Shown here: piece by piece, positions 1 through 5,940 of the stretch | Numbering within the stretch: position 1 is the first letter of the stretch | Layout of the letters: each line of letters begins with the position of its first letter | NCBI GenBank assembly: GCA_024275555.1 | Contig: JAJRYW010000439.1 | Coordinates: forward strand, 1-10,857 | Direction: 5' to 3' | Source of the DNA: Calditrichota bacterium | GTDB taxonomy: Bacteria > Calditrichota > Calditrichia > RBG-13-44-9 > J075 | Length of the DNA stretch: 10,857 bases | Notes under the pieces: generated by a model | The model's database searches: none | Seen by the model: the letters and a program-made list of their open reading frames with translations, nothing else | What the model was told of the DNA's origin: nothing | Made by a program: the position numbers and the translations under genes

Positions 1-66
1 CGAATCAGCAAAAAATTTGTTTAGAGCTTTTCTTATGGCACGAAAACGACGTAAATTATCAGACAT
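1..66 (-). CDS. Transposase N-terminus, partial (runs off left edge)
   Basis: Only the first 22 codons are visible, ending in the window edge. The peptide starts MSDNLRRFRAIRKAL and is strongly basic, as in the N-termini I associate with an IS4-like transposase group (MSxNLRRYRAIxxAL...); this is recall of a pattern, not an alignment. The ATG at 66-64 is preceded by a strong AAGGAG 8 bases upstream, which supports a real start. It is AT-rich like the other accessory DNA here. The element's end would lie between 67 and about 200, but I could not identify its terminal repeat. The family assignment is tentative. Confidence 0.5.
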   Translation of the reverse strand, partial: MSDNLRRFRAIRKALNKFFADS

Positions 67-357
67 TCTTTGTGCTCCTTATTCGTAATGGATGGTTTGT
101 GGAAACTAAAAATTACGATAAGGAACATTATTTTAAAATACTTATATTATCTTTTTCCTAAAATCGAAATATGCACGGTAGTGAATCAATGGCTCTATTT
201 CCGAGAGATGCTATACCATTTACTCAGGATTCGGTGTCGAGTTTTTTGATTAGCTTTGAATCAGGAGGTGTAACCGGGGAATTGAAATTTAGTAAGATAT
301 CCCAGTTGATTTTTCCATCTTTACAAAAATGTGTCATGAATCTGTATGAGAATTTGT
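67..357. other. AT-rich intergenic stretch, no convincing gene
   Basis: This lies between the transposase-like start and the small broken gene. An open frame at 171-368 (+) could encode 65 residues, but it lacks a good ribosome binding site and resembles nothing I know. The stretch holds CCGGGGAATTGA at 274-285, whose exact inverse is at 688-699 on the far side of the small broken gene. Confidence 0.5.
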
Positions 358-619
358 TTACAATTTGAGCGTATTTTTCAAATCTTTTTCTTGTTCATGA
401 AACACCTCGTTTGATTTAGGATCAATATAATGCTTAACTCGGCGTCCACAATACCTGGGGAAACTCAAACTGTTCAATATCTTTTTCGGAAAGCTTGCTT
501 TCCATGCGGATTTGCTCAATCTCCAAATATTCGAGCATATTTGCCAGAGAAGTTTTATCGATGGAATTCTTATCAAAACGGATAACGATATCTTTATTTT
601 CATACTTTAGCTGATACAT
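358..619 (-). pseudogene. Small antitoxin-like protein, probably frameshifted
   Basis: The frame starts at 619 (ATG with AAAGGA upstream on the minus strand) and gives 61 residues, stopping at 434. The N-terminus (MYQLKYENKDIVIRFDKNSI) followed by a predicted helix around residues 22-50 (LANMLEYLEIEQIRMESKLS) has the size and layout of small antitoxin-like proteins that often precede PIN or RelE toxins. No toxin follows it here. Near position 445 the next minus frame continues with protein-like sequence (RVKHYIDPKSNEVFHEQEKD) to a stop at 358. Skipping one base would join the two into about 85 residues. The join is inferred; the 61-residue product alone could be the real protein. Confidence 0.4.
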
Positions 620-1028
620 ACATTCATTCCTTTATTTTTCGACCTGATTCGATATAGAAAAAGCGGCAACATTTTCAACTGATTACCTCAATTCCCCGGG
701 AATTTTTGAAAGGAATTTTAGGCATATAAAAACAAATTACCGTAAAAACTGTTCTCTTCTGATTACGAATTGGAGTTTATAATCATCTTTCACCCTGCAC
801 TGAATCGTTTCCCGAAATTACCCCACCCACCGGCAAAAATTCCAGAACGAATCAAAAAAGTGTGAACTATATGAGCAAACTCCCATCGGGGCTGTATTAA
901 CCTCTGGTATTTTTGGTATTTGTATCGAAATCCAATGAAAACACTGTTGTGGTTTAGCAATGATGATTATATTGGCGGGATATTTTAGCTGAGTGAGCAA
1001 TAATTGACAGCGCAGAGGAAGACCCTGA
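620..1028. other. Intergenic region between divergent genes
   Basis: This 409-base AT-rich gap separates the small broken gene (minus) from the envelope protein gene (plus), so it should hold both promoters. I see one palindrome, at 690-704, and no tRNA, CRISPR or clear terminator. A minus frame at 818-1000 is open but not protein-like. Confidence 0.5.
690..704. repeat. 15-bp palindrome AATTCCC-C-GGGAATT
   Basis: Two perfect 7-base arms flank one base. It sits about 70 bases upstream of the small gene's start at 619 and could be an operator. Part of it (688-699) is repeated inverted at 274-285. Confidence 0.4.
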
Positions 1029-2114
1029 GTGACGAAAATATTGTGGTGGTGTCTGCTCTGGTTGATGCTTTTTGCCGGTGAATCGAGCGCCCAGGATTCC
1101 GGGTTGTATTTTTATCACGGTCAAAGTTACGGCTCCGAGTCGCTCTTCAACCCCATCTCGACCATCATCAATGGCGGGTTTGGAATACTGCAAATCAGCA
1201 ACCGTTCCAATGATCTCTCCACGGTTGATTTTGATCGCGGGCTCAAAAATGTGACCTACAACTTAAGTCATCCGCTGCGGGCTATCCGGCAATTCGGCTG
1301 GAAGAAATTCTTGAGCCGGGAAGTTATCCCCACCAGTTTTAAGCTGAAGAACGCCCAGTATTATCCCAACTATTACAATCACCTCATCGGCGGCGGGTTT
1401 ACCTATCGCGCGTTGATCGACTGGTATCGCTATCACAATTTCCGATACGCCAAACTATGGGCGCTGAGTTCCTGGCTGGGGTATCACTTCCTGAACGAAG
1501 TTGTGGAGAACAGCCGTTACGTCGGGCCAAATGTAGACCCCATTGCCGATATGTATATTTTTAACACCGCCGGATTGCTGCTTTTTTCCTTCAACGGCGT
1601 AGCCAGGTTCTTTGCCAACACGCTAAACCTGCGCGACTGGTCCTTCATGCCTGCTTACGATCCCTGGCTGAACACCCTGGAAAACAACGGCCAGAATTTC
1701 ATGGCCCGGGTAAAACTGCCCTGGCTAAAACGCTGGAGTTTGATGTATCACTGGGGGGTTCATGGCATGTACGGCTTGTCGTACCATTTGGACAATGGCG
1801 ACAGCTACTCGGTTGCCGGCGGATTGGTGACTAAAGATTTGGTGAAGATAGACAACGATTCCGGGGTGCGCGAGCTAACCGCCACGCTGGTCTGGACCGC
1901 CGGGGTGTTCTGGGATCGCCGCAATTCTCTGTTGGCCTCGCTGATCCTTTCCGGCACCAAGGGCTACAAAGCCCGGCTGAATATTTACCCCGGGGTAATC
2001 CGCCTTTCCCGTGTGTCGCCGGGGCTGTTTGTCAATCTCCGTAAAGACAACCGGATGGTGATGGGTTTCCAGGTGCGCTGGATTCCTTTTGGCCTGGGGC
2101 GCCGGGTTCAGTAG
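1029..2114 (+). CDS. Secreted or outer-membrane protein, DUF3943-like
   Basis: The protein has 361 residues and a GTG start at 1029, with GAGGAA 8 bases upstream. Residues 1-21 form a signal peptide: basic start, hydrophobic core WWCLLWLMLF, and SSA just before QD. The mature part is rich in aromatic and glycine residues, and its C-terminal half (about 225-361) has alternating strands like a beta-barrel. The middle holds a polar set in an otherwise hydrophobic stretch: H118, H153, E157, E160, D170, D174, N179 and G182. The spacing E-x2-E ... D-x3-D-x4-N-x2-G recalls the DUF3943 region as I remember it; this is not a confirmed match. The function is unknown. It converges on the next gene with a 32-base gap and no obvious terminator between them. 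Confidence 0.7.
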   Translation: MTKILWWCLLWLMLFAGESSAQDSGLYFYHGQSYGSESLFNPISTIINGGFGILQISNRSNDLSTVDFDRGLKNVTYNLSHPLRAIRQFGWKKFLSREVIPTSFKLKNAQYYPNYYNHLIGGGFTYRALIDWYRYHNFRYAKLWALSSWLGYHFLNEVVENSRYVGPNVDPIADMYIFNTAGLLLFSFNGVARFFANTLNLRDWSFMPAYDPWLNTLENNGQNFMARVKLPWLKRWSLMYHWGVHGMYGLSYHLDNGDSYSVAGGLVTKDLVKIDNDSGVRELTATLVWTAGVFWDRRNSLLASLILSGTKGYKARLNIYPGVIRLSRVSPGLFVNLRKDNRMVMGFQVRWIPFGLGRRVQ

Positions 2115-2146
2115 CCGTTCTGCGGCGTGCTCTTCTTCTTCCCCGC

Positions 2147-3202
2147 TCATTTAAAAAACAACCCATCCATCCGCAGGCCGGCAAAGAAAGCGCGATTGCG
2201 GATAAAGCCGGTCGGGTCAAGCTCTTGTTTTGCTCCCGCTTCCAGCCAGATGGAACCATTCGGCTGCAGATAGGTGATTTTTTTGCGCACGGTGACGCCG
2301 CCGGCGCCATCGGCAAAAAAGCGGGCTTTGGCATATTTTGCCCCGGGAGAATGCACCACCCAATCGATTTTCACGGTCATTCGTCCTGCGGCGGCGAGGT
2401 TGAGATCTTCAACTTCGAACACCAACAGGCCCACAGCTACATGCACTTTGCCCACATTAAGCCCGGGGATGACCGTGAGCGGTGCAAACCCCAGGGGGCT
2501 GTGCAGAAACAGTTCGCCTTTCCAGTTCATTCCGGAGCCGCGCCGGTCGCCGCCTTCCACAAATATGGCCGGGCCGTATTGATTATAATACAAGGTGCGT
2601 TTGCCCGGATTGGCTTTTTGGTAGGCTGCCATTATTGCTGCGATCTCCTTATTTTCTTTTCCGGGGGGGAGATCATTGGCAAACTCCATTTTGCGGCGGG
2701 CTAACAGTCCGCTCCAGATGTGCATCGAGCCAAGCCGGAAACCGCCCAGCAGGCCGATTCCGACATGCCCGCCGTGGGTGGTAAAACTGCGGGAAACAAG
2801 AGCGTAGCTGCCGGTAGTACCGATGTGATACTCGCCGCCGGTCATCACCCGGAGATTCAGTTTCGGGATGCTGAAAACCGGGCGGACCGCAAACATGGCC
2901 TCCCAGGAACGGCGCAGATAATTAACCCGGACGCCGTCGATTTTGAAACCGTTGCTGCGGGGCATAAAAGCGCGCACCCGCAGCGTAATCGGTATAACCA
3001 GCCAATGGGGTTGCTGATGGGCCAGTTTCGCAACCGGATGCGAGCCGGCCGGGGTCTGGAGCGACTTCACCCCATGATTAAAAGAGGAAACGGATCTGTA
3101 CCCCGGCCTGCGCAGCGCCGGGCGGTCCGAATCCTCCGCCATAAGAAAGCTATGAGCCAGCCCGCTGAAAATGAAAAAAAATGCTGCCAAAGAATACCGC
3201 AT
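2147..3202 (-). CDS. Secreted protein of unknown function, probable outer-membrane barrel
   Basis: The protein has 351 residues and starts at the ATG at 3202-3200, with GAGGA about 9 bases upstream. Residues 1-22 (LAAFFFIFSGLAHSFLMA) look like a signal peptide cleaved before EDSD. The rest is rich in glycine and aromatic residues. It includes many short amphipathic strands such as HVGIGLLGGFRLGSMHIWSG and a strand-like end, FFAGLRMDGLFFK. A charged, helical insert near residues 172-205 could be an extracellular loop or plug. I do not recognise the family. Its promoter region is shared with the divergent acetyltransferase and holds a palindrome at 3220-3239. It may be functionally linked to the convergent envelope protein, but only proximity suggests this. 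Confidence 0.65.
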   Translation of the reverse strand: MRYSLAAFFFIFSGLAHSFLMAEDSDRPALRRPGYRSVSSFNHGVKSLQTPAGSHPVAKLAHQQPHWLVIPITLRVRAFMPRSNGFKIDGVRVNYLRRSWEAMFAVRPVFSIPKLNLRVMTGGEYHIGTTGSYALVSRSFTTHGGHVGIGLLGGFRLGSMHIWSGLLARRKMEFANDLPPGKENKEIAAIMAAYQKANPGKRTLYYNQYGPAIFVEGGDRRGSGMNWKGELFLHSPLGFAPLTVIPGLNVGKVHVAVGLLVFEVEDLNLAAAGRMTVKIDWVVHSPGAKYAKARFFADGAGGVTVRKKITYLQPNGSIWLEAGAKQELDPTGFIRNRAFFAGLRMDGLFFK

Positions 3203-3219
3203 GTGAAGGTCCTCGCTTT

Positions 3220-3239
3220 TGAATAAACGTCTTTATTCA
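3220..3239. promoter_or_regulatory. Palindrome TGAATAAA-CGTC-TTTATTCA
   Basis: Perfect 8-base arms flank four bases, ending 17 bases upstream of the start codon at 3202 on the minus strand. Position and symmetry suit a repressor operator or a hairpin in the leader RNA. There is no direct evidence for either. Confidence 0.4.
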
Positions 3240-3489
3240 GCTCTATGCCTTCCCTTGCGGCCGTTTGGGGGGAGCCTCCGCCGCCAAATTTTCCGGAACC
3301 GGCTCCCGGCGTCTTCGCAGCTTGTCGAAACGCCATCAGAAATTGTCGATTGAAGCAAGATATAGCGAACAAACCGGGTTTCCAAATACTTATCCCGAGT
3401 TCACACCGGTGGATATCGGGGAATTAACTTATCTCCGCAGGAGTTGATGAGAGGTTGATTTGCACCTGACAGGCAGCTAACTTGCACAT

Positions 3490-3508
3490 TGCCGGAACGT
3501 TTCCGGCA
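3490..3508. promoter_or_regulatory. Palindrome TGCCGGAA-CGT-TTCCGGCA
   Basis: Perfect 8-base GC-rich arms flank three bases, ending 38 bases before the acetyltransferase ATG. It could be an operator or a leader hairpin. No run of T follows, so it is not a standard terminator on the plus strand. Confidence 0.4.
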
Positions 3509-3546
3509 GCGTTCACCATACCCGCACCTATCGAGAGGAGTCTTCC

Positions 3547-4056
3547 ATGCAAATTACCGTCAGGCAGGTAGAAGAAAAAGACTATCCGCAAATCGCCCGA
3601 ATTTATGCCCATCCGGAAGTGATGGAGCAAACCACCCAGTTGCCCTACCGGGATGCTGCTTTCTGGAAAAGTTTCTATTCCTCCAAAAGCCCGGACGGAC
3701 TGGAACTGGCGGCGCTATGCGACGGACAGATCGCCGGTCACCTGGGGATTTTGCTAAACCGGGACGCCCGCCGAAAACACACAGGCAGCTTCGGCCTTGC
3801 AGTTCATCGGGATTTCCAGGGGAAGGGTGTGGGAAAAGCGTTAATGAACGAATTGATTTCCCTGGCAGACAACTGGCTGAACCTGGTAAAAATTGAACTG
3901 GATGTTTTTTCCGACAACCGGATTGCCATCGCGCTCTATCAAAAATTCGGCTTTGAGATTGAGGGAGAACTAAAGTACAATGTCTTCAAACGGGGGGAAT
4001 ACTGCCACACCACCAGGATGGGACGGATTCAGCCCGGTTTTTTCCGTTCCGGATAA
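3547..4056 (+). CDS. aaaT: GNAT N-acetyltransferase, AaaT/YhhY type
   Basis: The protein has 169 residues. The ATG at 3547 follows GAGGAG with 7 bases between. It is a single GNAT domain that should transfer acetyl from acetyl-CoA to an amine. The acetyl-CoA pyrophosphate loop is at residues 91-96 (QGKGVG) inside motif A (82-100, FGLAVHRDFQGKGVGKALM), and motif B is at 120-140 (NRIAIALYQKFGFEIEG). The layout resembles E. coli YhhY/AaaT as I recall it: PEV near residue 23, a GHL strand at 64-66, DNW at 108-110, ELDVF, and GFEIEG. AaaT acetylates free L-phenylalanine and L-methionine. Substrate transfer to this protein is inference, since GNAT specificity drifts easily. The last ten residues (RIQPGFFRSG) extend past the usual end. 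It is probably monocistronic. Confidence 0.8.
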   Translation: MQITVRQVEEKDYPQIARIYAHPEVMEQTTQLPYRDAAFWKSFYSSKSPDGLELAALCDGQIAGHLGILLNRDARRKHTGSFGLAVHRDFQGKGVGKALMNELISLADNWLNLVKIELDVFSDNRIAIALYQKFGFEIEGELKYNVFKRGEYCHTTRMGRIQPGFFRSG

Positions 4057-4140
4057 TCTCTAAAGGCCGGAAAAATACCTTCGCAAGAAAAATCAGTCTT
4101 TACTACATCTGTACCTACTACTACAACGCAACTTGCCTGG

Positions 4141-4230
4141 AAACCGTTGAAACGGTTCGTAAAACTCTCTTTTATCTCATCAACACCGCCCCGGCAGACC
4201 GGGGACGGTGATTCACCGACTATTAGCTTG
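4141..4230. repeat. Left part of an interrupted REPIN/MITE-like element
   Basis: It begins with AAACCGTTGAAACGGTTC (4141-4158), itself nearly palindromic (AACCGTT-GA-AACGGTT). The exact reverse complement is at 5837-5854. A strong hairpin at 4184-4210 lies inside. It ends at G4230, where the cassette begins. Together with 5830-5854 it makes about 115 bases with perfect 18-base inverted ends. Similar AACCGTT/AACGGTT palindromes occur, to my recollection, as dispersed intergenic repeats in several bacterial groups. Confidence 0.6.
4184..4210 (+). repeat. Strong hairpin within the interrupted repeat
   Basis: CACCG-CCCCGG (4184-4194) pairs with CCGGGG-A-CGGTG (4199-4210) around the loop CAGA, giving 11 pairs with one bulged A. 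A second, alternative hairpin, CGGTG-ATT-CACCG (4206-4218), shares the right arm. No T-run follows, so a repeat-element stem is more likely than an intrinsic terminator. Confidence 0.6.
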
Positions 4231-4272
4231 TTAGCTGTTTATGTAGGTTTTATCATAAAGGATGCATGTTGT

Positions 4273-4970
4273 ATGAATCGTTTTTTATTTGTATTCGCTA
4301 ATTTCTTGTTAGTATTTATACTCTCATTGACCGGATCTAATAAAAACCAAATGTCCTATGAAGAGAAAGCTGACTTGGAATATGAAAAGAACCGGTCAAA
4401 CCGTGCAGTGATGATCGACGCGACTATACCACTTAAATACTTTTCCCCAACCTGGCAAACACAAGACGATAATTTTTATTCAATTGCCAACCATTTGGAG
4501 AACTATTTAGAACGATCAGGATTTGAAATTGTCTTAACTCGTATAAATGACAAATCGCTTCCTGTGAAGAAAAGATTGAATTTTGCAAAGGAAGCAGGAG
4601 CAAACATAATTATTTCTCTCACTCCAAATATATCCCAAGATCCGAATTTACAAAGTTTTCATACTCTTTACGAATTTTTCCAAGCAAGACAGGAAAAACT
4701 CGGAAATCAAATAAGAATTGGTAAGTTGGAAAAATCGTTTTATAGAGAAATAGCTAATTCATCAGAAATTGAAAGTAAAGAAAATTGCGGAAAGATTTTT
4801 ATTTCATGAGAGCAAAAGATTGGCTACATATAATCATTGATATTGGTGAAATTAATATCGAAGAATATTTTGCTCTCTCTCCTCACAATGGCCAAGAAAA
4901 AATTTCTAGAGCACTAAATAAGTGTATCAAACAGTATATTGAATTAGCAGAGGGGCATAAGAAAACATAA
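4273..4970 (+). pseudogene. Amidase_3-like protein, zinc site lost and frameshifted
   Basis: The chosen start is the ATG at 4273, with AAAGGA 10 bases upstream. An upstream extension to 4147 would run through the repeat and is unlikely. Residues 1-21 are a signal peptide or membrane anchor (FLFVFANFLLVFILSL). The frame follows the Amidase_3 fold order: VMIDA, a helix IANHLENYLERSG, EIVLTRINDK, a KKRLNFAKEAGANIIISL strand and PN. It stops at 4809. The minus-one frame then continues the family pattern to 4970: RKDFYFMRAKD, IIIDIGE and KISRALNKCIKQYI. One base is therefore missing near 4780-4800. The family's zinc and catalytic residues appear absent: GHGG is replaced by ATIP, SxHxN by SLTPN, and vExGF by IDIGE. 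The ancestor was probably already a non-enzymatic relative of N-acetylmuramoyl-L-alanine amidase. The role is unknown. Confidence 0.55.
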
Positions 4971-5084
4971 ATCATTCGATGAGAATTTTTAAAATATATT
5001 TCTATGCCGCTTTCAGGCAGAATTGCAGGAAAATTACAAACACAACTCTTGCATTAGCTATGTTTTTTAGGCATTTTTTAGATT

Positions 5085-5449
5085 ATGGATAAAGGTTGGA
5101 CAGTTGAATATGTGGAGTTGAATGATAGAAAACCATTTGAAGAATTCATCCTGGGTTTGCCCGTTAAAGAGAGGGCTAAAATATTTGAAACAATTGATTA
5201 TTTTCTGGAACTTAAGAATGCAAATTTGGCAATAAAAGCAAGTCTCTCAAAACATTTAGAAGAAGGGATTTTCGAATTAAGAACTTCAATGAAGGATAAA
5301 ATTGCCCGAACCTTATATTTTTATCAAGTTGAAGCAAGAATGTAATAACTCATGGCTTCATCAAAAAGACTCAGAAAACACCAAGAAAAGAAATAGAGAA
5401 AGCCAAAAATCTCAGGGAACAATATATCCAGAGGTCAAAGCATGACTAA
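5085..5449 (+). pseudogene. Gp49/RelE-family toxin, one-base deletion
   Basis: The ATG at 5085 opens 86 residues matching the pattern of phage-derived Gp49-like RelE/HigB toxins: WTVEYVEL, PFEEFILGLPVKERAKI, then KHLEEGIFELRTSMKDKIARTLYFYQVEARM, and a stop at 5343-5345. The family's conserved ending appears at once in another frame: HGFIKKTQKTPRKEIEKAK from 5351, ending KHD at 5447-5449. Restoring a single A after the ATG codon at 5340-5342 would read ...ARM-II-THGFIKKTQ and give about 121 residues. The restored stop would overlap the next gene's start by 8 bases (5442-5449), a typical coupled toxin-antitoxin order. Such toxins are mRNA endonucleases acting at the ribosome. This one lacks the C-terminal strand and helix and is probably inactive, unless the ribosome slips. 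Confidence 0.75.
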
Positions 5450-5648
5450 TTACGAGAAATTACTTCAAGAACAAATTAATAATCCCGAATTTGCAAAAGC
5501 CTATCGTGAAGCACGGTTGGAGAGGATATTAAACGAATTTTTAGAAATACTGAAAGAACAAATCTGTAAAAATGAACCCAGAGAAGTTTTACTGAAAACA
5601 ATTAGTTCAATGCAAAGGCGAATAAGCTCATTGCAAGCATCAGAATAA
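5442..5648 (+). CDS. Small antitoxin-like partner of the Gp49/RelE toxin
   Basis: The protein has 68 residues, with an ATG at 5442 and AGAGG about 7 bases upstream. Residues 1-25 (EKLLQEQINNPEFAKAYREARLE) match the short N-terminal segment that precedes the helix-turn-helix in HigA-type antitoxins. The usual DNA-binding domain does not follow. The rest (26-68) is a predicted helix pair rich in charged residues, ending SSMQRRISSLQASE, and could be a coiled coil. It overlaps the end of the repaired toxin frame by 8 bases, so the two were probably translated together. Without a helix-turn-helix it may neutralise the toxin but is unlikely to bind an operator by itself. It keeps an intact frame although the toxin is broken. 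Confidence 0.6.
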   Translation: MTNYEKLLQEQINNPEFAKAYREARLERILNEFLEILKEQICKNEPREVLLKTISSMQRRISSLQASE

Positions 5649-5705
5649 ATTGTTGCCGACATTGTAGGTTTTAAGTGACATAATTACAGTTAGTTGCGCA
5701 GGCAT

Positions 5706-5835
5706 CAGCTAACAATTAAGCACTTGACGCGAGGAGCTGGTAGTGTTTGGGAAAGTTGGTTAGTAAGACTCAGTTTATCTCGTTTATTTATGTCCGGTGG
5801 ATAATAGCCTCGCGCAAGTGACTATTGCGTTATAC
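5706..5835 (+). other. attC: attC recombination site
   Basis: The left core is CAGCTAAC (5706-5713) and the right core GTTATAC (5829-5835). The inner arms pair as CACTTG (5721-5726) with CAAGTG (5815-5820) and CGCGAGG (5728-5734) with CCTCGCG (5808-5814). A5727 is left as an extrahelical base, the feature by which integrases choose the strand. Between cores and arms, 5714-5720 and 5821-5828 pair poorly, like the unpaired central spacer. The variable terminal region is 73 bases (5735-5807). The total of about 130 bases is close to the long attC sites of chromosomal superintegrons. In the integrated state only TAAC/GTTA of the cores pair; in the circle all 8 bases would. Confidence 0.8.
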
Positions 5836-5854
5836 AGAACCGTTTCAACGGTTT
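5830..5854. repeat. Right part of the interrupted REPIN/MITE-like element
   Basis: It holds GAACCGTTTCAACGGTTT (5837-5854), the perfect 18-base reverse complement of 4141-4158. It starts right after the attC cut site, so the first six bases of the right core (TTATAC) belong to the target and not to the cassette. Confidence 0.6.
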
Positions 5855-5860
5855 CATTTA

Positions 5861-5878
5861 AAGTCTTAAAGTAGACTT
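5861..5878. repeat. Small inverted repeat AAGTCT-N6-AGACTT
   Basis: Six-base arms (5861-5866 and 5873-5878) flank TAAAGT. It lies 35 bases past the polymerase stop codon on the minus strand and could form a weak hairpin. No T-run makes it a clear terminator. Confidence 0.25.
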
Positions 5879-5886
5879 AATCTCTC

Positions 5887-5940
5887 CTCTTTAATCTTCC
5901 TCTCTTTAATCTTTAATCTTTATCTTTAATCTTCCTCTCT
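5887..5940. repeat. CTTTAATCT tandem repeats overlapping the polymerase 3' end
   Basis: CTTTAATCTTCCTCTCT occurs at 5889-5905 and again at 5924-5940, with further CTTTAATCT units between. The second copy and the middle units encode the last residues (RKIKDKD) and the stop codon of the polymerase, so copy-number changes would alter its tail. Confidence 0.75.

Larger units (their letters stand above)
3203..3546. other. Divergent promoter region
   Basis: This 344-base gap separates the secreted-protein gene (minus) and the acetyltransferase (plus). It holds two palindromes, listed separately, one close to each gene. Several open frames cross it, but none has a convincing start or protein-like composition. 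Confidence 0.5.
4231..5829 (+). mobile_element. Integron-type gene cassette (1.6 kb) with attC
   Basis: The left boundary reads G|TTAGCTG at 4230-4237. The right boundary lies in the attC right core GTTATAC (5829-5835), where integrases cut after the G. The attC left core CAGCTAAC (5706-5713) is the exact reverse complement of the cassette's left boundary GTTAGCTG, as expected because both come together in the circular cassette. Both gene units inside read towards attC, as in known cassettes. The cassette is AT-rich, unlike the GC-rich genes on either side. There is no integrase gene and no second complete attC in the window, so this looks like a single cassette away from its integron. At 1.6 kb with two units it is larger than most one-gene cassettes. 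Confidence 0.75.

Noticed and set aside
2225..3226. Long plus-strand open frames opposite the secreted-protein gene
   Set aside because: They are antisense shadows of a GC-rich gene. They lack ribosome binding sites, signal peptides or recognisable motifs.
3474..3516. A possible second attC: CAGCTAAC at 3474-3481, a palindrome, then GCGTTCACC
   Set aside because: The span is only about 43 bases, the spacers between cores and stem are unequal (8 and 2), the right core GTTCACC breaks GTTRRRY, and there is no extrahelical base. The shared CAGCTAAC is probably coincidence.
4211..4230. Remnant of an upstream attC right arm (GACTATT shared with the real attC)
   Set aside because: No matching left arm or TAAC core exists in the 150 bases upstream, and the position is explained by the repeat element.
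4228..4256. Promoter TTGTTA-N17-TATCAT across the left cassette border
   Set aside because: Transcription would begin near 4263, past the ribosome binding site of the gene it should serve. The match is weak and no other support exists.
4147..4272. N-terminal extension of the amidase-like frame back to 4147
   Set aside because: It translates the inverted repeat and hairpin and crosses the cassette border. The ATG at 4273 has a ribosome binding site followed by a signal peptide.
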